64,000 nt of DNA from Chloroflexota bacterium (GTDB lineage: Bacteria; Chloroflexota; Dormibacteria; Dormibacterales; Dormibacteraceae): the NCBI GenBank assembly GCA_005882115.1, contig VBEG01000038.1, forward strand, positions 16,728 through 80,727, read 5' to 3'. Each line of letters begins with the position of its first letter. Position 1 is the first letter of the stretch. The notes under the pieces were generated by a model that worked only from the letters and a program-made list of their open reading frames with translations, ran no database searches and had not been told where the DNA came from. The position numbers were made by a program, and so were the translations under genes. Positions 1 through 7,735 of the stretch are shown in pieces.

Positions 1-408
1 GATTCGCGAGTAGACCGTGCCACCCGGTATGCGAAGGCGGAGGCTGATCTCCCGCCCGCTCAGGCCGAGGACAGATAACACGAGGGCAGGGTCGAGGGCT
101 GGCAACAGGCGCAGCTGGTGGCGAGCGAGGGCTTGGCTCTCGACATCTAGGGCAGCTCGGTGCACTCGATCCTTCAACTGATCGGTCGGCCGTCGAGCTT
201 TCCCGTCAAGGTAGAGGCGGCGCGCGATCATGTGCAGCCACGCTGCCATCCGCTGACCCTTGAACTGAGTGCGCCTGGATAGGGCACGGCAGTTGGTCTC
301 CTGAACCAGATCATCGGCGTCGGCCGGCTGGCTGGTCAGGCCCGAGGCGTAGCGACGAAGGCCAGGCTGCTCGGCGAGCAGCGCTGCCGCGAAGGGGATG
401 GCATGCAA
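1..408 (-). CDS. ECF RNA polymerase sigma factor, cut by the window edge
   Basis: Reading the minus strand from 408 to the edge gives 136 residues with no stop. A region 2 pattern appears near the start (ADADDLVQET, then MAAWLHMIARRLYLD). A region 4 helix-turn-helix follows (LLPALDPALVLSVLGLSGREISLRLRIPGGTVYSR). This is a sigma-70 family ECF factor, which directs RNA polymerase to a stress or envelope regulon. The only usable start is TTG at 408: an in-frame TGA lies 15 nt upstream (421-423), and GAGGAG lies 8 nt before the TTG. The C-terminus is beyond position 1, so any anti-sigma partner or SnoaL-like extension cannot be seen. Confidence 0.85.
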   Translation of the reverse strand, partial: MHAIPFAAALLAEQPGLRRYASGLTSQPADADDLVQETNCRALSRRTQFKGQRMAAWLHMIARRLYLDGKARRPTDQLKDRVHRAALDVESQALARHQLRLLPALDPALVLSVLGLSGREISLRLRIPGGTVYSRI

Positions 409-1044
409 GCTTTCAACTCCTCACGAGGGATCGCTTCTCAACCCGGCCACGCAAGCTGCGGACCATGGCACTCAGCGCCCCCCTCTCGTCGAGGTAGTGG
501 GCGTCGGTGGCCGGTGATGATACCCCACCGACCGGACGTGCGCCGTACAGGGGCTACCCGGTCGCGCCACTCGATTTCCTCCTCTCGGTCGGCGTCGCGT
601 GGACGCCGCCTCGAACCTGGGCCGTGCCAGCGCCGGCGGTCGCGGGTTTCAGAGGCGATTCAAGCCCGTGAGTGCCGGCAGTCGCGGCAAATTTCGCCTG
701 AGCTGGCACCATGGGGTTAGCTGTTCGCCGTTCCCGCCCTTGCCGGCGGCTTGATGGGTTATCTCTGGAGGCGACCCACCCGACGGAGGTAGAACAGGCA
801 GGGTGGCTGGGCTAGGGTGCGGGTTGTCCAGAGAGCCGAAGCTCCGAGGCAGTCTGAGCCAGCGGTCGTGGAGGTGCGTCGCTGCCCAGGTTGGCGCCGT
901 CTTGCCCATGACGAAGAGCTGCCTTGCGGCAACTCTCGCAGCACCACGCGGTTTTGCCTGCGCGCGCAGTTAAGGCAAATCGATTCAGTATCCCCACCGA
1001 CTTTGTCCAACGTCGGCAAGGCCCAAAACCGTCGAGTTCTGGAT

Positions 1045-1080
1045 GGGACATTTGCCCATGGGCACGGGACATCTGCCCAT
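1045..1080. repeat. Short direct repeat, 15 bp twice, period 21
   Basis: GGGACATTTGCCCAT (1045-1059) is repeated as GGGACATCTGCCCAT (1066-1080), 14 of 15 bases identical with a 6-nt spacer. Closely spaced repeats of this type are known as transposase-binding sites near insertion sequence ends, for example in the IS21 group. No intact transposase is present. Confidence 0.6.
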
Positions 1081-1120
1081 ACCCGTTCCGTGGCCGGATC
1101 GTCCCCATCGCTTCCACGAC

Positions 1121-1178
1121 AAACTGTGCCGAAACGCGCCCCAAAACGCCGTCGGCAAGCCACCTTTCGGCACAGTTT
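1121..1178. repeat. Perfect 14-bp inverted repeat, 30-nt spacer
   Basis: AAACTGTGCCGAAA (1121-1134) is matched exactly in inverse by TTTCGGCACAGTTT (1165-1178). It is not followed by a T-run, so it does not look like a terminator. It may be a leftover insertion-sequence end pair or an operator. It lies 40 bp beyond the direct repeat at 1045-1080. Confidence 0.6.
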
Positions 1179-1445
1179 TGTGCCCGGCTTAGCGGCGGTC
1201 GGTCCTCGAGTGGACGAACCAGTGGTCCTTGCGGTCGGTCTGGCCGTGCGAAAATCCTGGGCGCGAGTCGGCCCCGAAAAGGCCCATCAGGACGCACGCC
1301 AGAATCAGAATCGCGAAAGCCAGCGGCTGTGCCCAGGCGCCCATGTCTCGAGCCTAGACCTCTCCACTCATTAAGTCGAGCTTGTTGGCTCCGCGGGCGC
1401 CTGCTTCAGGCGCTCCGTCACGACGGCCGTCAATGCCCAGAAGCT

Positions 1446-1665
1446 GACTTCAACATCCAGGTCAACAGCGGCTACCACGGCCCGGGTGAATACCCGGTCT
1501 CGGAAGCATCCTCGACGCCGGCAGCAACTTGGGCTCTAGGTGGGGTCGTTCGTGGCTTCCTCGACAACCGGCGGCGGCACGCTGGCCGTGAACAAGGACC
1601 GGAAATCGGGGACTCTTGACTCCGACCTCAGTGGCGGCGAGCACGTGAAATGAACATTCAGCTGC
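1446..1665 (+). pseudogene. Broken C-terminal part of an exported or lipoprotein-like protein
   Basis: One frame reads DFNIQVNSGYHGPGEYPV and then loses the pattern. After a frame change near 1545 the sequence continues SFVASSTTGGGTLAVNKDRK, then SGTLDSDLSGGEHVK, a TGA at 1651-1653, and TFSC. The G-T-hydrophobic strand, SGTLD-x-DL and final W/F-x-C pattern resembles the C-terminal beta-sandwich of small actinobacterial-type lipoproteins. In those, GGEHV is normally followed by G-T/S-W/F-x-C, so the TGA could be a mutated GGA glycine codon. No N-terminal half with a signal peptide was found. Family resemblance is by eye only. Confidence 0.45.
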
Positions 1666-1705
1666 GACCAGGTCAAAGACCGAATAGATCGTTGCGAGCG
1701 CGGGT

Positions 1706-2143
1706 ATGAACTCGGGTATGAGCAGCAGCTTTCTCGATTTCAACCGCAACCTGATCAAGGATCTGCGCGCCCACGGCGGCAAGGCCACCGACGGCCCGTT
1801 CCAGGGCCGCGACGTGCTGATCCTGACGACCAAAGGCGCTAGGTCCGGCGAGGATCGCGAGAACCCGCTGGTTTACACGCGCGACAACGAGCATCACGTG
1901 ATCGTCGCGTCGAAGGGCGGCGGGCCCACGAACCCCTCCTGGTACCACAACCTCAAGACCCACCCGATCGTGACGGTCGAGGCGCGCGGCGAGAAGTTCA
2001 ACGCCCGCGCCAAGGTCATCGAGGGCGAGGACTACGAGCGTCTTTACAAGCAGCACGCCGACATCAATCCGGGCTTCTGGGACTACCGCAAGAAGACCAG
2101 CCGGAAGATCCCAGTGATCGTTCTGGAGCGGCTGGACTCCTAG
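1706..2143 (+). CDS. Ddn-like deazaflavin-dependent nitroreductase family protein
   Basis: 145 residues, full length for the F420H2-dependent Ddn/DUF385 family, a split beta-barrel that reduces nitro compounds or quinones. The family signature is clear: GRDVLILTTKGARSG, NPLVY near residue 50, then the block GGPTNPSWYHNLKTHPIVTV and a C-terminal IPVIVLER. The chosen ATG comes just after the broken gene upstream. A second in-frame ATG four codons later (MSSSF) is an equally good start. It stands alone, with 49 nt to the next gene. It implies that F420 is used. Substrate unknown. Confidence 0.85.
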   Translation: MNSGMSSSFLDFNRNLIKDLRAHGGKATDGPFQGRDVLILTTKGARSGEDRENPLVYTRDNEHHVIVASKGGGPTNPSWYHNLKTHPIVTVEARGEKFNARAKVIEGEDYERLYKQHADINPGFWDYRKKTSRKIPVIVLERLDS

Positions 2144-2160
2144 TCGCGGTTAAGGTTCGC

Positions 2161-2195
2161 CACCCGGCGATCAAGGGAGTAACCTTCGCCGGGTG
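2161..2195. promoter_or_regulatory. 10-bp inverted repeat over the ribosome-binding region
   Basis: CACCCGGCGA (2161-2170) pairs perfectly with TCGCCGGGTG (2186-2195), leaving a 15-nt loop that holds the GGGAG Shine-Dalgarno. The GTG start of the LapA-like gene (2193-2195) is the last triplet of the 3' arm. The hairpin could hold the start codon closed in the mRNA. It could also simply be the end of the upstream transcript, although no T-run follows. Confidence 0.45.
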
Positions 2196-2711
2196 CCCGA
2201 TCTGAGCCACCTCTGGCAGCGTTTTGTGCTCGCGTGCGCCCTCCTTTTTGGGCTCGTGCTCGGCGTTGGAGCGACCGTCTTCGGCTACAGCAACACCGCC
2301 ACGGTCAGCGTCGGCTGGTCGGTCTTCCACCTCAACGGCGTACCGCTGTGGACCGTGGCGCTCATCCCCCTGGCTGTGGTCCTGGTCGCGGGCACCGCCT
2401 ACCACTGGCTCAACAGCCTTCACCACTTCAGCGAACACATGCGGCACCGCCACCGGGTCCGTGAGCTGGAGGTCGAGGTCGCCTCGCTCAAGGCTCACCT
2501 CGACGAGCTGCTCGGCATGCCCGACCACTCGACCGCTAAGGTCGTTCCTGATGCGACTGAAATCGAGCCGGAGTCTCCGGTCGCGACCGATGCCGAGCCG
2601 GCCTCTTCCAATGGCGACCTCAGCTCCGCCAAGGAGCCTGAAACTGCCGTCGTGGTGACCAACGGCGCCTCGGAGGTCAGGACTCCGAAACCGAAGACCA
2701 CACGGGCCTGA
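2193..2711 (+). CDS. LapA-domain (DUF1049) membrane protein
   Basis: 172 residues. Two hydrophobic spans at about 11-31 and 43-63 are separated by FGYSNTATVSVGWSVFHLNGVP, the usual LapA layout (small inner-membrane protein, DUF1049). A charged heptad stretch follows (about 80-106, HRVRELEVEVASLKAHLDEL), then an acidic, disordered tail. The start is GTG with GGGAG 13 nt upstream, inside the inverted repeat noted separately. The last A of its TGA is the first base of the next ATG, so it is coupled to the LOG gene. Function in this lineage is unknown. Confidence 0.75.
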   Translation: MPDLSHLWQRFVLACALLFGLVLGVGATVFGYSNTATVSVGWSVFHLNGVPLWTVALIPLAVVLVAGTAYHWLNSLHHFSEHMRHRHRVRELEVEVASLKAHLDELLGMPDHSTAKVVPDATEIEPESPVATDAEPASSNGDLSSAKEPETAVVVTNGASEVRTPKPKTTRA

Positions 2712-3505
2712 TGCACGAGTCGGGTCGCCGGGACAGCGCTGACCGCCGCCGCGCCGGTCGGCTGGTCGTCCCCAGCCAGCAGGCCCCCGCCGACCGTTCG
2801 CTGCTCGAGCGCAGCGCGATCGAGGAGCTCAGTCACCACGCCGACCCTTGGCGCGTGCTGCGCATCCTGTCGGAGTTCGTGGAGGGCTTTGACGCGCTCA
2901 ACGAGGTCGGTCCAGCGGTGACCGTGTTCGGCTCCGCCCGGGCCAAGCACGACGACCCTTACTACAAGGCCGGTCGTTCCCTAGGTGCCGCGCTCGCGAA
3001 TCGCGGGTTCGCTGTCATCACCGGTGGCGGGCCCGGAATCATGGAGGCCGTCAACCGCGGCTGCCATGAGGTCGGTGGGTTGTCGGTCGGCTGCAACATC
3101 GAGCTGCCCCACGAGCAGTCCCTCAACCGCTACGTCGATCTAGGCGTCGAGTTCCGCTACTTCTTCGTCCGCAAGAACATGTTCGTCAAGTACGCACGCG
3201 GCTTTGTCATCTTCCCGGGCGGCTTTGGCACGCTCGATGAGCTGTTCGAGTCGCTCACCCTCGCGCAGACGGGCAAGATCGAACATTTCCCGATCGTGCT
3301 TTTCGGCTCGCCCTACTGGCGCGGTCTGCTCGAGTGGCTTCAAGACCACGTCCTGGCGTCAGGCGCGATCGCACCCGACGACCTGAAGCTGATGACGATC
3401 ACCGACGACCCTGATGAAGCAGCCGAGATGGCCACCCGACCCCTACCCGTTCGGGTCGAGGAGCCTCGCGAGCAGACAGGCGAACCCAAGGCGGACGCGC
3501 AATAG
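2711..3505 (+). CDS. LOG family (TIGR00730) Rossmann-fold nucleotide phosphoribohydrolase-like protein
   Basis: 264 residues. The family core includes TVFGSARAKHDDPYY (71-85), TGGGPGIMEAVNRG (104-117) and the signature PGGFGTLDELFE (169-180). LOG proteins cleave cytokinin riboside monophosphates or, more generally in bacteria, purine nucleotide monophosphates to base plus ribose 5-phosphate. Here about 65 N-terminal residues precede the core, as in the TIGR00730 branch of actinobacteria. The ATG overlaps the stop of the previous gene. The TAG stop (3503-3505) overlaps the apparent N-terminus of the PLD gene. Confidence 0.88.
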   Translation: MHESGRRDSADRRRAGRLVVPSQQAPADRSLLERSAIEELSHHADPWRVLRILSEFVEGFDALNEVGPAVTVFGSARAKHDDPYYKAGRSLGAALANRGFAVITGGGPGIMEAVNRGCHEVGGLSVGCNIELPHEQSLNRYVDLGVEFRYFFVRKNMFVKYARGFVIFPGGFGTLDELFESLTLAQTGKIEHFPIVLFGSPYWRGLLEWLQDHVLASGAIAPDDLKLMTITDDPDEAAEMATRPLPVRVEEPREQTGEPKADAQ

Positions 3506-3612
3506 GTCCGCTCGACTTCTATTTCCTGAACGACGGCGGCCAGACCGCCGCCGTCGTCGCCCAGCGCGTCGGGTCTTTTCTCGACGGCGCGACAAAGACG
3601 CTCGACCTCGCC

Positions 3613-4569
3613 ATGTACGACCTTCGTCTGGAGCAATCGCCGTCAGCGACGCTGCTCCACTCTTTCGAGGCGGCGGTCAAGCGAGGCGTCGCCGTACGGC
3701 TGATCTTCAACGAAGATCACGCCCAGACGATTCCTGTGCCCCCTCCGCCCGAGATTGACTGGGCGTTCGTCGACCAGCTGAAATCAATCGGCGTTCAGGT
3801 GCGACCGGTTCCCGGTGTGCCGGATCTGATGCACCACAAGTACGTCGTCCGCGACGCAGCCTCGGTTTTGACGGGTTCGACCAACTGGACGAACGACTCC
3901 TGGAATCGCGAAGAGAACGTGTTGTTCACCGTCGACTCCGGCGAGGTGGCGGCCGCCTACGCGCAGAATTTCAACGGGCTGTGGGACAAGCCAGTCGTGG
4001 CGGCTTCAGGCCGTTACTCGGTGCCGTGGCTATTGCTGTCCGACGCGACGCGTGTGCGGCCCTACTTCTGCCCCGGCCGCAGCCTGAAGCTTGTGCATGC
4101 CATGTCGCGGTCGATCGCTTCGGCTGAGAAGCGCGTCCGCGTGTGCTCTCCCGTGATCACGTCGGGCCCGATCCTCGGCACTCTCGCCGAGGCGTGCGAG
4201 CAGAGGAAGGTCGACATCGCCGGTGTGTACGATGCGACGCAGATGGACGACGTGCAGCGTCAGTGGTCGAGCCAGGGCGGCGCGGCCTGGAAGATAGGCG
4301 CGTTCCATACAGTCGTCTCTTCTGCCCGCTTTGGCGCGAAGCGCTCGACACCGTATGCGAAGGGAAGTGTGCACGACTTCATGCACGCGAAGATCCTGGT
4401 GGCGGACGACTACGTGTACGCGGGCAGCTTCAACCTCTCGCACAGCGGCGAAAGCAACGCTGAGAACGTGATCCAGATCGAGAGCGCGGCGATCGCGCAG
4501 ATGTGCGTCGCCTACATCGACCGGGTGGCGGCCAGGTACGGCAGCCCACCCGCGCACGTGATGCCCTGA
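3613..4569 (+). CDS. Phospholipase D-like (PLDc) domain protein
   Basis: Two HKD motifs are visible: MHHKYVVRD-x-GSTNWT (residues 73-93) and MHAKILVADDYVYAGSFNLS near the C-terminus, followed by the expected N-A-E-N. The fold hydrolyses or transfers phosphodiester bonds (lipid or nucleic acid). The first ATG is at 3613, but the frame is open from 3418. Codons 3505-3612 already read as PLDc sequence (PLDFYFLNDGG, then VGSFLDGATKTLDLAMYDL). The true start is therefore upstream, with no ATG, GTG or TTG available. Candidates are ATA at 3502, overlapping the previous stop as ATAG, or CTG at 3526. No signal peptide is evident. Target unknown. Confidence 0.85.
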   Translation: MYDLRLEQSPSATLLHSFEAAVKRGVAVRLIFNEDHAQTIPVPPPPEIDWAFVDQLKSIGVQVRPVPGVPDLMHHKYVVRDAASVLTGSTNWTNDSWNREENVLFTVDSGEVAAAYAQNFNGLWDKPVVAASGRYSVPWLLLSDATRVRPYFCPGRSLKLVHAMSRSIASAEKRVRVCSPVITSGPILGTLAEACEQRKVDIAGVYDATQMDDVQRQWSSQGGAAWKIGAFHTVVSSARFGAKRSTPYAKGSVHDFMHAKILVADDYVYAGSFNLSHSGESNAENVIQIESAAIAQMCVAYIDRVAARYGSPPAHVMP

Positions 4570-5960
4570 CCGGACGAAGGATCTTGTGGATCGCGGTCGC
4601 TCTCACGGCGATCGTTTCCGTCGTGGTCCTGTGGGTCGCGCCTCGCCTGCAACCGACCACGGGGACGCTCGTCGTCGTTGCCGCGGGCCGCACGGCCACG
4701 ACATTGCCTTCATCGACGCTCATGCTCCGTCAGGGGGACGGTTCATGGGTCACCGTCGGGAGCGTCGCCGGCAGCGTGCCCGCCGCACCCGACCAGACGC
4801 AGCTGATCGCGAGCGCGCTGCCGGTCGGCGTGTACGACCATGTGCGGCTTGGCGATGACACATACGCCGTCACGGTCGACATCACCTCCGGCCGCGTGGC
4901 GCCGCTGTTGCTGGGCATCGATGGGGGAAGGCTCGTCGCCGGCGCCGTCTACGCCGGCAACGACGACGTGAACCTCGGCCTCGGCGAGCTCTCCGGCAAG
5001 TTCGTTGCGATGCCGGCCTTCACCCTCGTCGACCAGGCGGGAGGCCCCTTCAGCCTGAAGGCGATCGCAGGAAAGGACGTCGTGATCGCCGCCTTCCACA
5101 CGACCTGCCACGAGACGTGCCCGCTGTACACCGCGTTATACCTCCAGCTCGCCAAGCGTGTGCCCGCGACCGTGCAGCTGGTCGAAGTCACCACCGATCC
5201 AGCGACCGATACACCAGCGGTGCTATCGCAATACGCCAAGGGCGTCGGAGCCAGCTGGACCTTTGCGACCGGCACGGCCGCCCAGGTGGCGAGCTTTTGG
5301 AAGCCATTTGGCGTGGACCTCGCGACCGGCGACACACATACCTCGACGCTGGCCCTCGTGGATCGTCACGGCTACATCAGGCTCGTCTACCGCGGCGTCC
5401 CGAAAGTTGGCAACGATATCCCGCCGTCGCTTGTGACGTTGCTCAGCGCCCAGGGCCTGGCGCAGCTCGCGTCGGGAGGGGATGGTTGGGGCGCGCCCGA
5501 TGTGCTCCAGGCGCTTACCACGATCGTCGGAGCAGACCAATCTCCGCCGACCGGCGGCGGCAAGGCGCCGGCCTTCACGCTGACCTCCACGGTCGGCGCG
5601 AACATGAGCCTGGCCGACTTCGCTGGCAAGCCGCTCGTGATCAACTTCTGGGCGACCTACTGCCCGCCGTGTAAGGCCGAGATGCCGCTGCTCAAGACGG
5701 CCGTGCCGCGCGCGGGGGCACGACTGCTGCTCATCAACGAGGGCGAAAGCAGCGCAGTGGCGAGCGGTTTTCTCGCCCAGATTGGCGTCGATCAGCCTTC
5801 GCTGCTGGACCCGAACCTCTCGGTTGGCCGTCAGTACGGCCTCTCCGCGCTGCCCATGACGATCTTCATCAAGCCGGACGGCACCATCGACAGAAGGCAG
5901 ATCGGCCAGCTCGGCGATCGCGTGCTGGAGGCGGAGTTGTCGATTCTGGTCACTCAGTAG
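4566..5960 (+). CDS. SCO1-like and TlpA/ResA-like thioredoxin-domain fusion, membrane anchored
   Basis: Counting from the CTG at 4566, residues 6-24 form a membrane anchor after TGRR. Residues 30-140 are an unassigned beta-rich region. Residues 150-300 resemble SCO1/SenC, with the copper-binding CHETCP (C181, C185) and a distal His (H258, GDTHTSTLALVD). Residues 330-464 are a thioredoxin domain with WATYCPPC (C366, C369) and cis-Pro in LPMTIF. SCO1 delivers copper to the CuA site of cytochrome oxidase, and TlpA/ResA reduces Cys pairs outside the membrane. The start is uncertain: CTG at 4566 overlaps the previous stop (CTGA), ATG 4503 would overlap by 67 nt, and TTG 4584 would cut off the arginines. 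It lies 12 nt before ctaA. Confidence 0.85.
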   Translation: MTGRRILWIAVALTAIVSVVVLWVAPRLQPTTGTLVVVAAGRTATTLPSSTLMLRQGDGSWVTVGSVAGSVPAAPDQTQLIASALPVGVYDHVRLGDDTYAVTVDITSGRVAPLLLGIDGGRLVAGAVYAGNDDVNLGLGELSGKFVAMPAFTLVDQAGGPFSLKAIAGKDVVIAAFHTTCHETCPLYTALYLQLAKRVPATVQLVEVTTDPATDTPAVLSQYAKGVGASWTFATGTAAQVASFWKPFGVDLATGDTHTSTLALVDRHGYIRLVYRGVPKVGNDIPPSLVTLLSAQGLAQLASGGDGWGAPDVLQALTTIVGADQSPPTGGGKAPAFTLTSTVGANMSLADFAGKPLVINFWATYCPPCKAEMPLLKTAVPRAGARLLLINEGESSAVASGFLAQIGVDQPSLLDPNLSVGRQYGLSALPMTIFIKPDGTIDRRQIGQLGDRVLEAELSILVTQ

Positions 5961-5972
5961 ACTGGCCAGCGG

Positions 5973-6884
5973 ATGCTCTCGGCCGCCACTTTCCGACGCC
6001 TTGCTTTCCTGACCGCATCTTTCGCCTACCTCCAGATCGCGCTTGGCGGCGTGGTACGCGTGACGGACTCAGGTCTCGGTTGCCCCGACTGGCCGCTGTG
6101 CCACGGGAGGCCCTATCCGGCGGCTGACATCCACTCGATCATCGAGTACTCGCATCGCACCGTGGGCACGATCACGGGCGTGCTCCTCATCGTGACCGTC
6201 GTCACGGCATGGCTGGTCTTCCGGCGCACCCGGCCACTCGTCGCCTGGCTCGCGACCGCGTCTGTGCTCGCCATCGCTGCAGAGGGTGCGCTCGGAGGAG
6301 TGGTCGTCGTGAACGAGCTCGCGTCGTGGCTCGTCGTCGTGCACCTGGCACTGGCCATGATCATCCTCGGCTTTCTGATCGCGACCGCGGTGGTGTCGTT
6401 GCCTTCAACGTCCGCGGTCGCCGACGCGTCGTTCCGGCGCCTCGCGGCGCTCGCCGCGGCCGCAACCTACGTCTTGCTGTTGACCGGCTCGACCGTGGTG
6501 GCCAGCTCGGCGGATGAAAGCTGTCGCGCGTGGCCGTTGTGTGGCAACGGCTTTGCGTTCGACTTCGCGGGCGCCAACGCACTCACGATGCTGCACCGCG
6601 GGGCGGTGCTGCTAATCGGAATCCTCCTCGTTTACGTGTTGCGGGCGGCCATTCGCCACCAGGCGACTCGGCGTGTCGCGGTGGCGACTGCGATCGTGTT
6701 CGCCCTCCAGGTCGCGGTGGGCGTGGGCAGCGCGTTGACCGACGCGGCGTTCTTCAACGGCCTGCACGTCGCGATCGCCACGCTGGTCTGGTCGGGGATG
6801 CTGTCGATCGCGCTCCTGGCTCTTTCGCGAGGCGACCGCAGTCCCGCCCTGTCACGGCTCGCGGTGGACAAACACCCGGCATGA
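5973..6884 (+). CDS. ctaA: Haem A synthase (CtaA/COX15 family)
   Basis: 303 residues with about eight membrane spans in two similar halves. It oxidises the C8 methyl of haem O to give haem A for cytochrome oxidase. Conserved features: GGVVRVTDSGLGCPDWPLC with the Cys pair C37/C43, EYSHR (E58, H61), HLAL in the first half, and LHRG and GLHVAIA in the second half. The second half repeats the motif as SCRAWPLC. Its TGA overlaps the ATG of ctaB, so the two are translationally coupled. Confidence 0.95.
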   Translation: MLSAATFRRLAFLTASFAYLQIALGGVVRVTDSGLGCPDWPLCHGRPYPAADIHSIIEYSHRTVGTITGVLLIVTVVTAWLVFRRTRPLVAWLATASVLAIAAEGALGGVVVVNELASWLVVVHLALAMIILGFLIATAVVSLPSTSAVADASFRRLAALAAAATYVLLLTGSTVVASSADESCRAWPLCGNGFAFDFAGANALTMLHRGAVLLIGILLVYVLRAAIRHQATRRVAVATAIVFALQVAVGVGSALTDAAFFNGLHVAIATLVWSGMLSIALLALSRGDRSPALSRLAVDKHPA

Positions 6885-7735
6885 GTATGGTGCGCGACTA
6901 CCTGAGCCTTCTGAAGCTGCGGGTTGTCTTGCTGCTCGACGCCACCGCGGTAGGAGTGATGTTCCCCGCGGCCCATGGCAATCCGAAAGTCACCAGCGTG
7001 GTGGCGGTCCTCCTGGGCGGCACGTTGGCAGCCGGCGGAGCCCACGCGATCAACTGCTGGTTCGACCGCGACATCGACGGCGAGATGTATCGCACCCGCC
7101 GCCGTCCTCTGCCGAACGGCCGCATCCCCGCCTGGCACGCCCTCGCGATCGGCATCGCGCTGAACATCCTCGCCTTCGGTGTCCTGTGGGTCGGGGCCAA
7201 CCTGCTTGCGGCGTCGCTGGCGCTGGCGGGCTCGCTGATCTACGTCTTTGTGTACACCATGTGGCTCAAGCGCTCCACGCCGCACAACATCGTCATCGGC
7301 GGTGCCGCAGGCGCCGTTCCGCCGCTTGTCGGCTGGGCGGCGGCGACCGGTCGCGTCGACCTCACGGCGCTGGCCCTGTTTGGAGTGATCTTTTTCTGGA
7401 CCCCGCCGCACTTCTGGGCGCTGGCCCAAATGATCAAGACCGACTACGCGCGCGCCCACGTGCCGATGCTGCCCGTAGTCGCGGGAGAGCAATCGGCCAA
7501 GCGGCAGAGCATGGTCTACGCAGTCCTGACGGCAGCGGTGAGCGTGGTGCCGTTCTTCACCGGCTCAGCCGGTCCCGTCTACCTCGCGGGCGCGATCGTG
7601 CTGGGTATCGGCCTGGTCGGCATCTCGATCCTCGACCTGGAAGGTCGCCGATGGACGAGGCGGCTGTGGACTTATTCGATGGTCTACGTCGCTCTGCTGT
7701 TCGCTGTCTTCGCCGTGTCTCCCTTCATTCCCTGA
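6881..7735 (+). CDS. ctaB: Protoheme IX farnesyltransferase (haem O synthase)
   Basis: 284 residues, UbiA-type prenyltransferase with about nine spans. The first Asp-rich motif is NCWFDRDIDGEMYRTRRRPLP. Other family blocks are YTMWLKRSTPHNIVIGGAAGA and WTPPHFWALA, with TDYARAHVPMLPVV as the second polar loop. It adds the farnesyl group to protohaem and supplies haem O to CtaA. The ATG at 6881 overlaps the ctaA stop as ATGA and gives the normal family length. A longer frame upstream is only the shadow of ctaA. Confidence 0.95.
   Translation: MSMVRDYLSLLKLRVVLLLDATAVGVMFPAAHGNPKVTSVVAVLLGGTLAAGGAHAINCWFDRDIDGEMYRTRRRPLPNGRIPAWHALAIGIALNILAFGVLWVGANLLAASLALAGSLIYVFVYTMWLKRSTPHNIVIGGAAGAVPPLVGWAAATGRVDLTALALFGVIFFWTPPHFWALAQMIKTDYARAHVPMLPVVAGEQSAKRQSMVYAVLTAAVSVVPFFTGSAGPVYLAGAIVLGIGLVGISILDLEGRRWTRRLWTYSMVYVALLFAVFAVSPFIP

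Larger units (their letters stand above)
424..1445. other. Decayed region without an intact gene
   Basis: About 1 kb in which every open frame is short, arginine-rich and overlaps others, with no recognisable conserved protein. On the minus strand around 780-980 the three frames together weakly recall the N-terminus of an IS481-type transposase (a D-x-x-x-PHPSP-like tail), broken by frameshifts. The stretch also holds the direct repeat at 1045-1080 and the inverted repeat at 1121-1178. The best reading is a degraded insertion between the sigma factor gene and the following genes. The transposase resemblance is weak. Confidence 0.4.

Noticed and set aside
649..1619. Several overlapping frames of 60-230 codons on both strands
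   Set aside because: Arg/Pro/Ser-rich, mutually overlapping, no conserved pattern across their length. Only the broken segment at 1446-1665 looks like former coding sequence.
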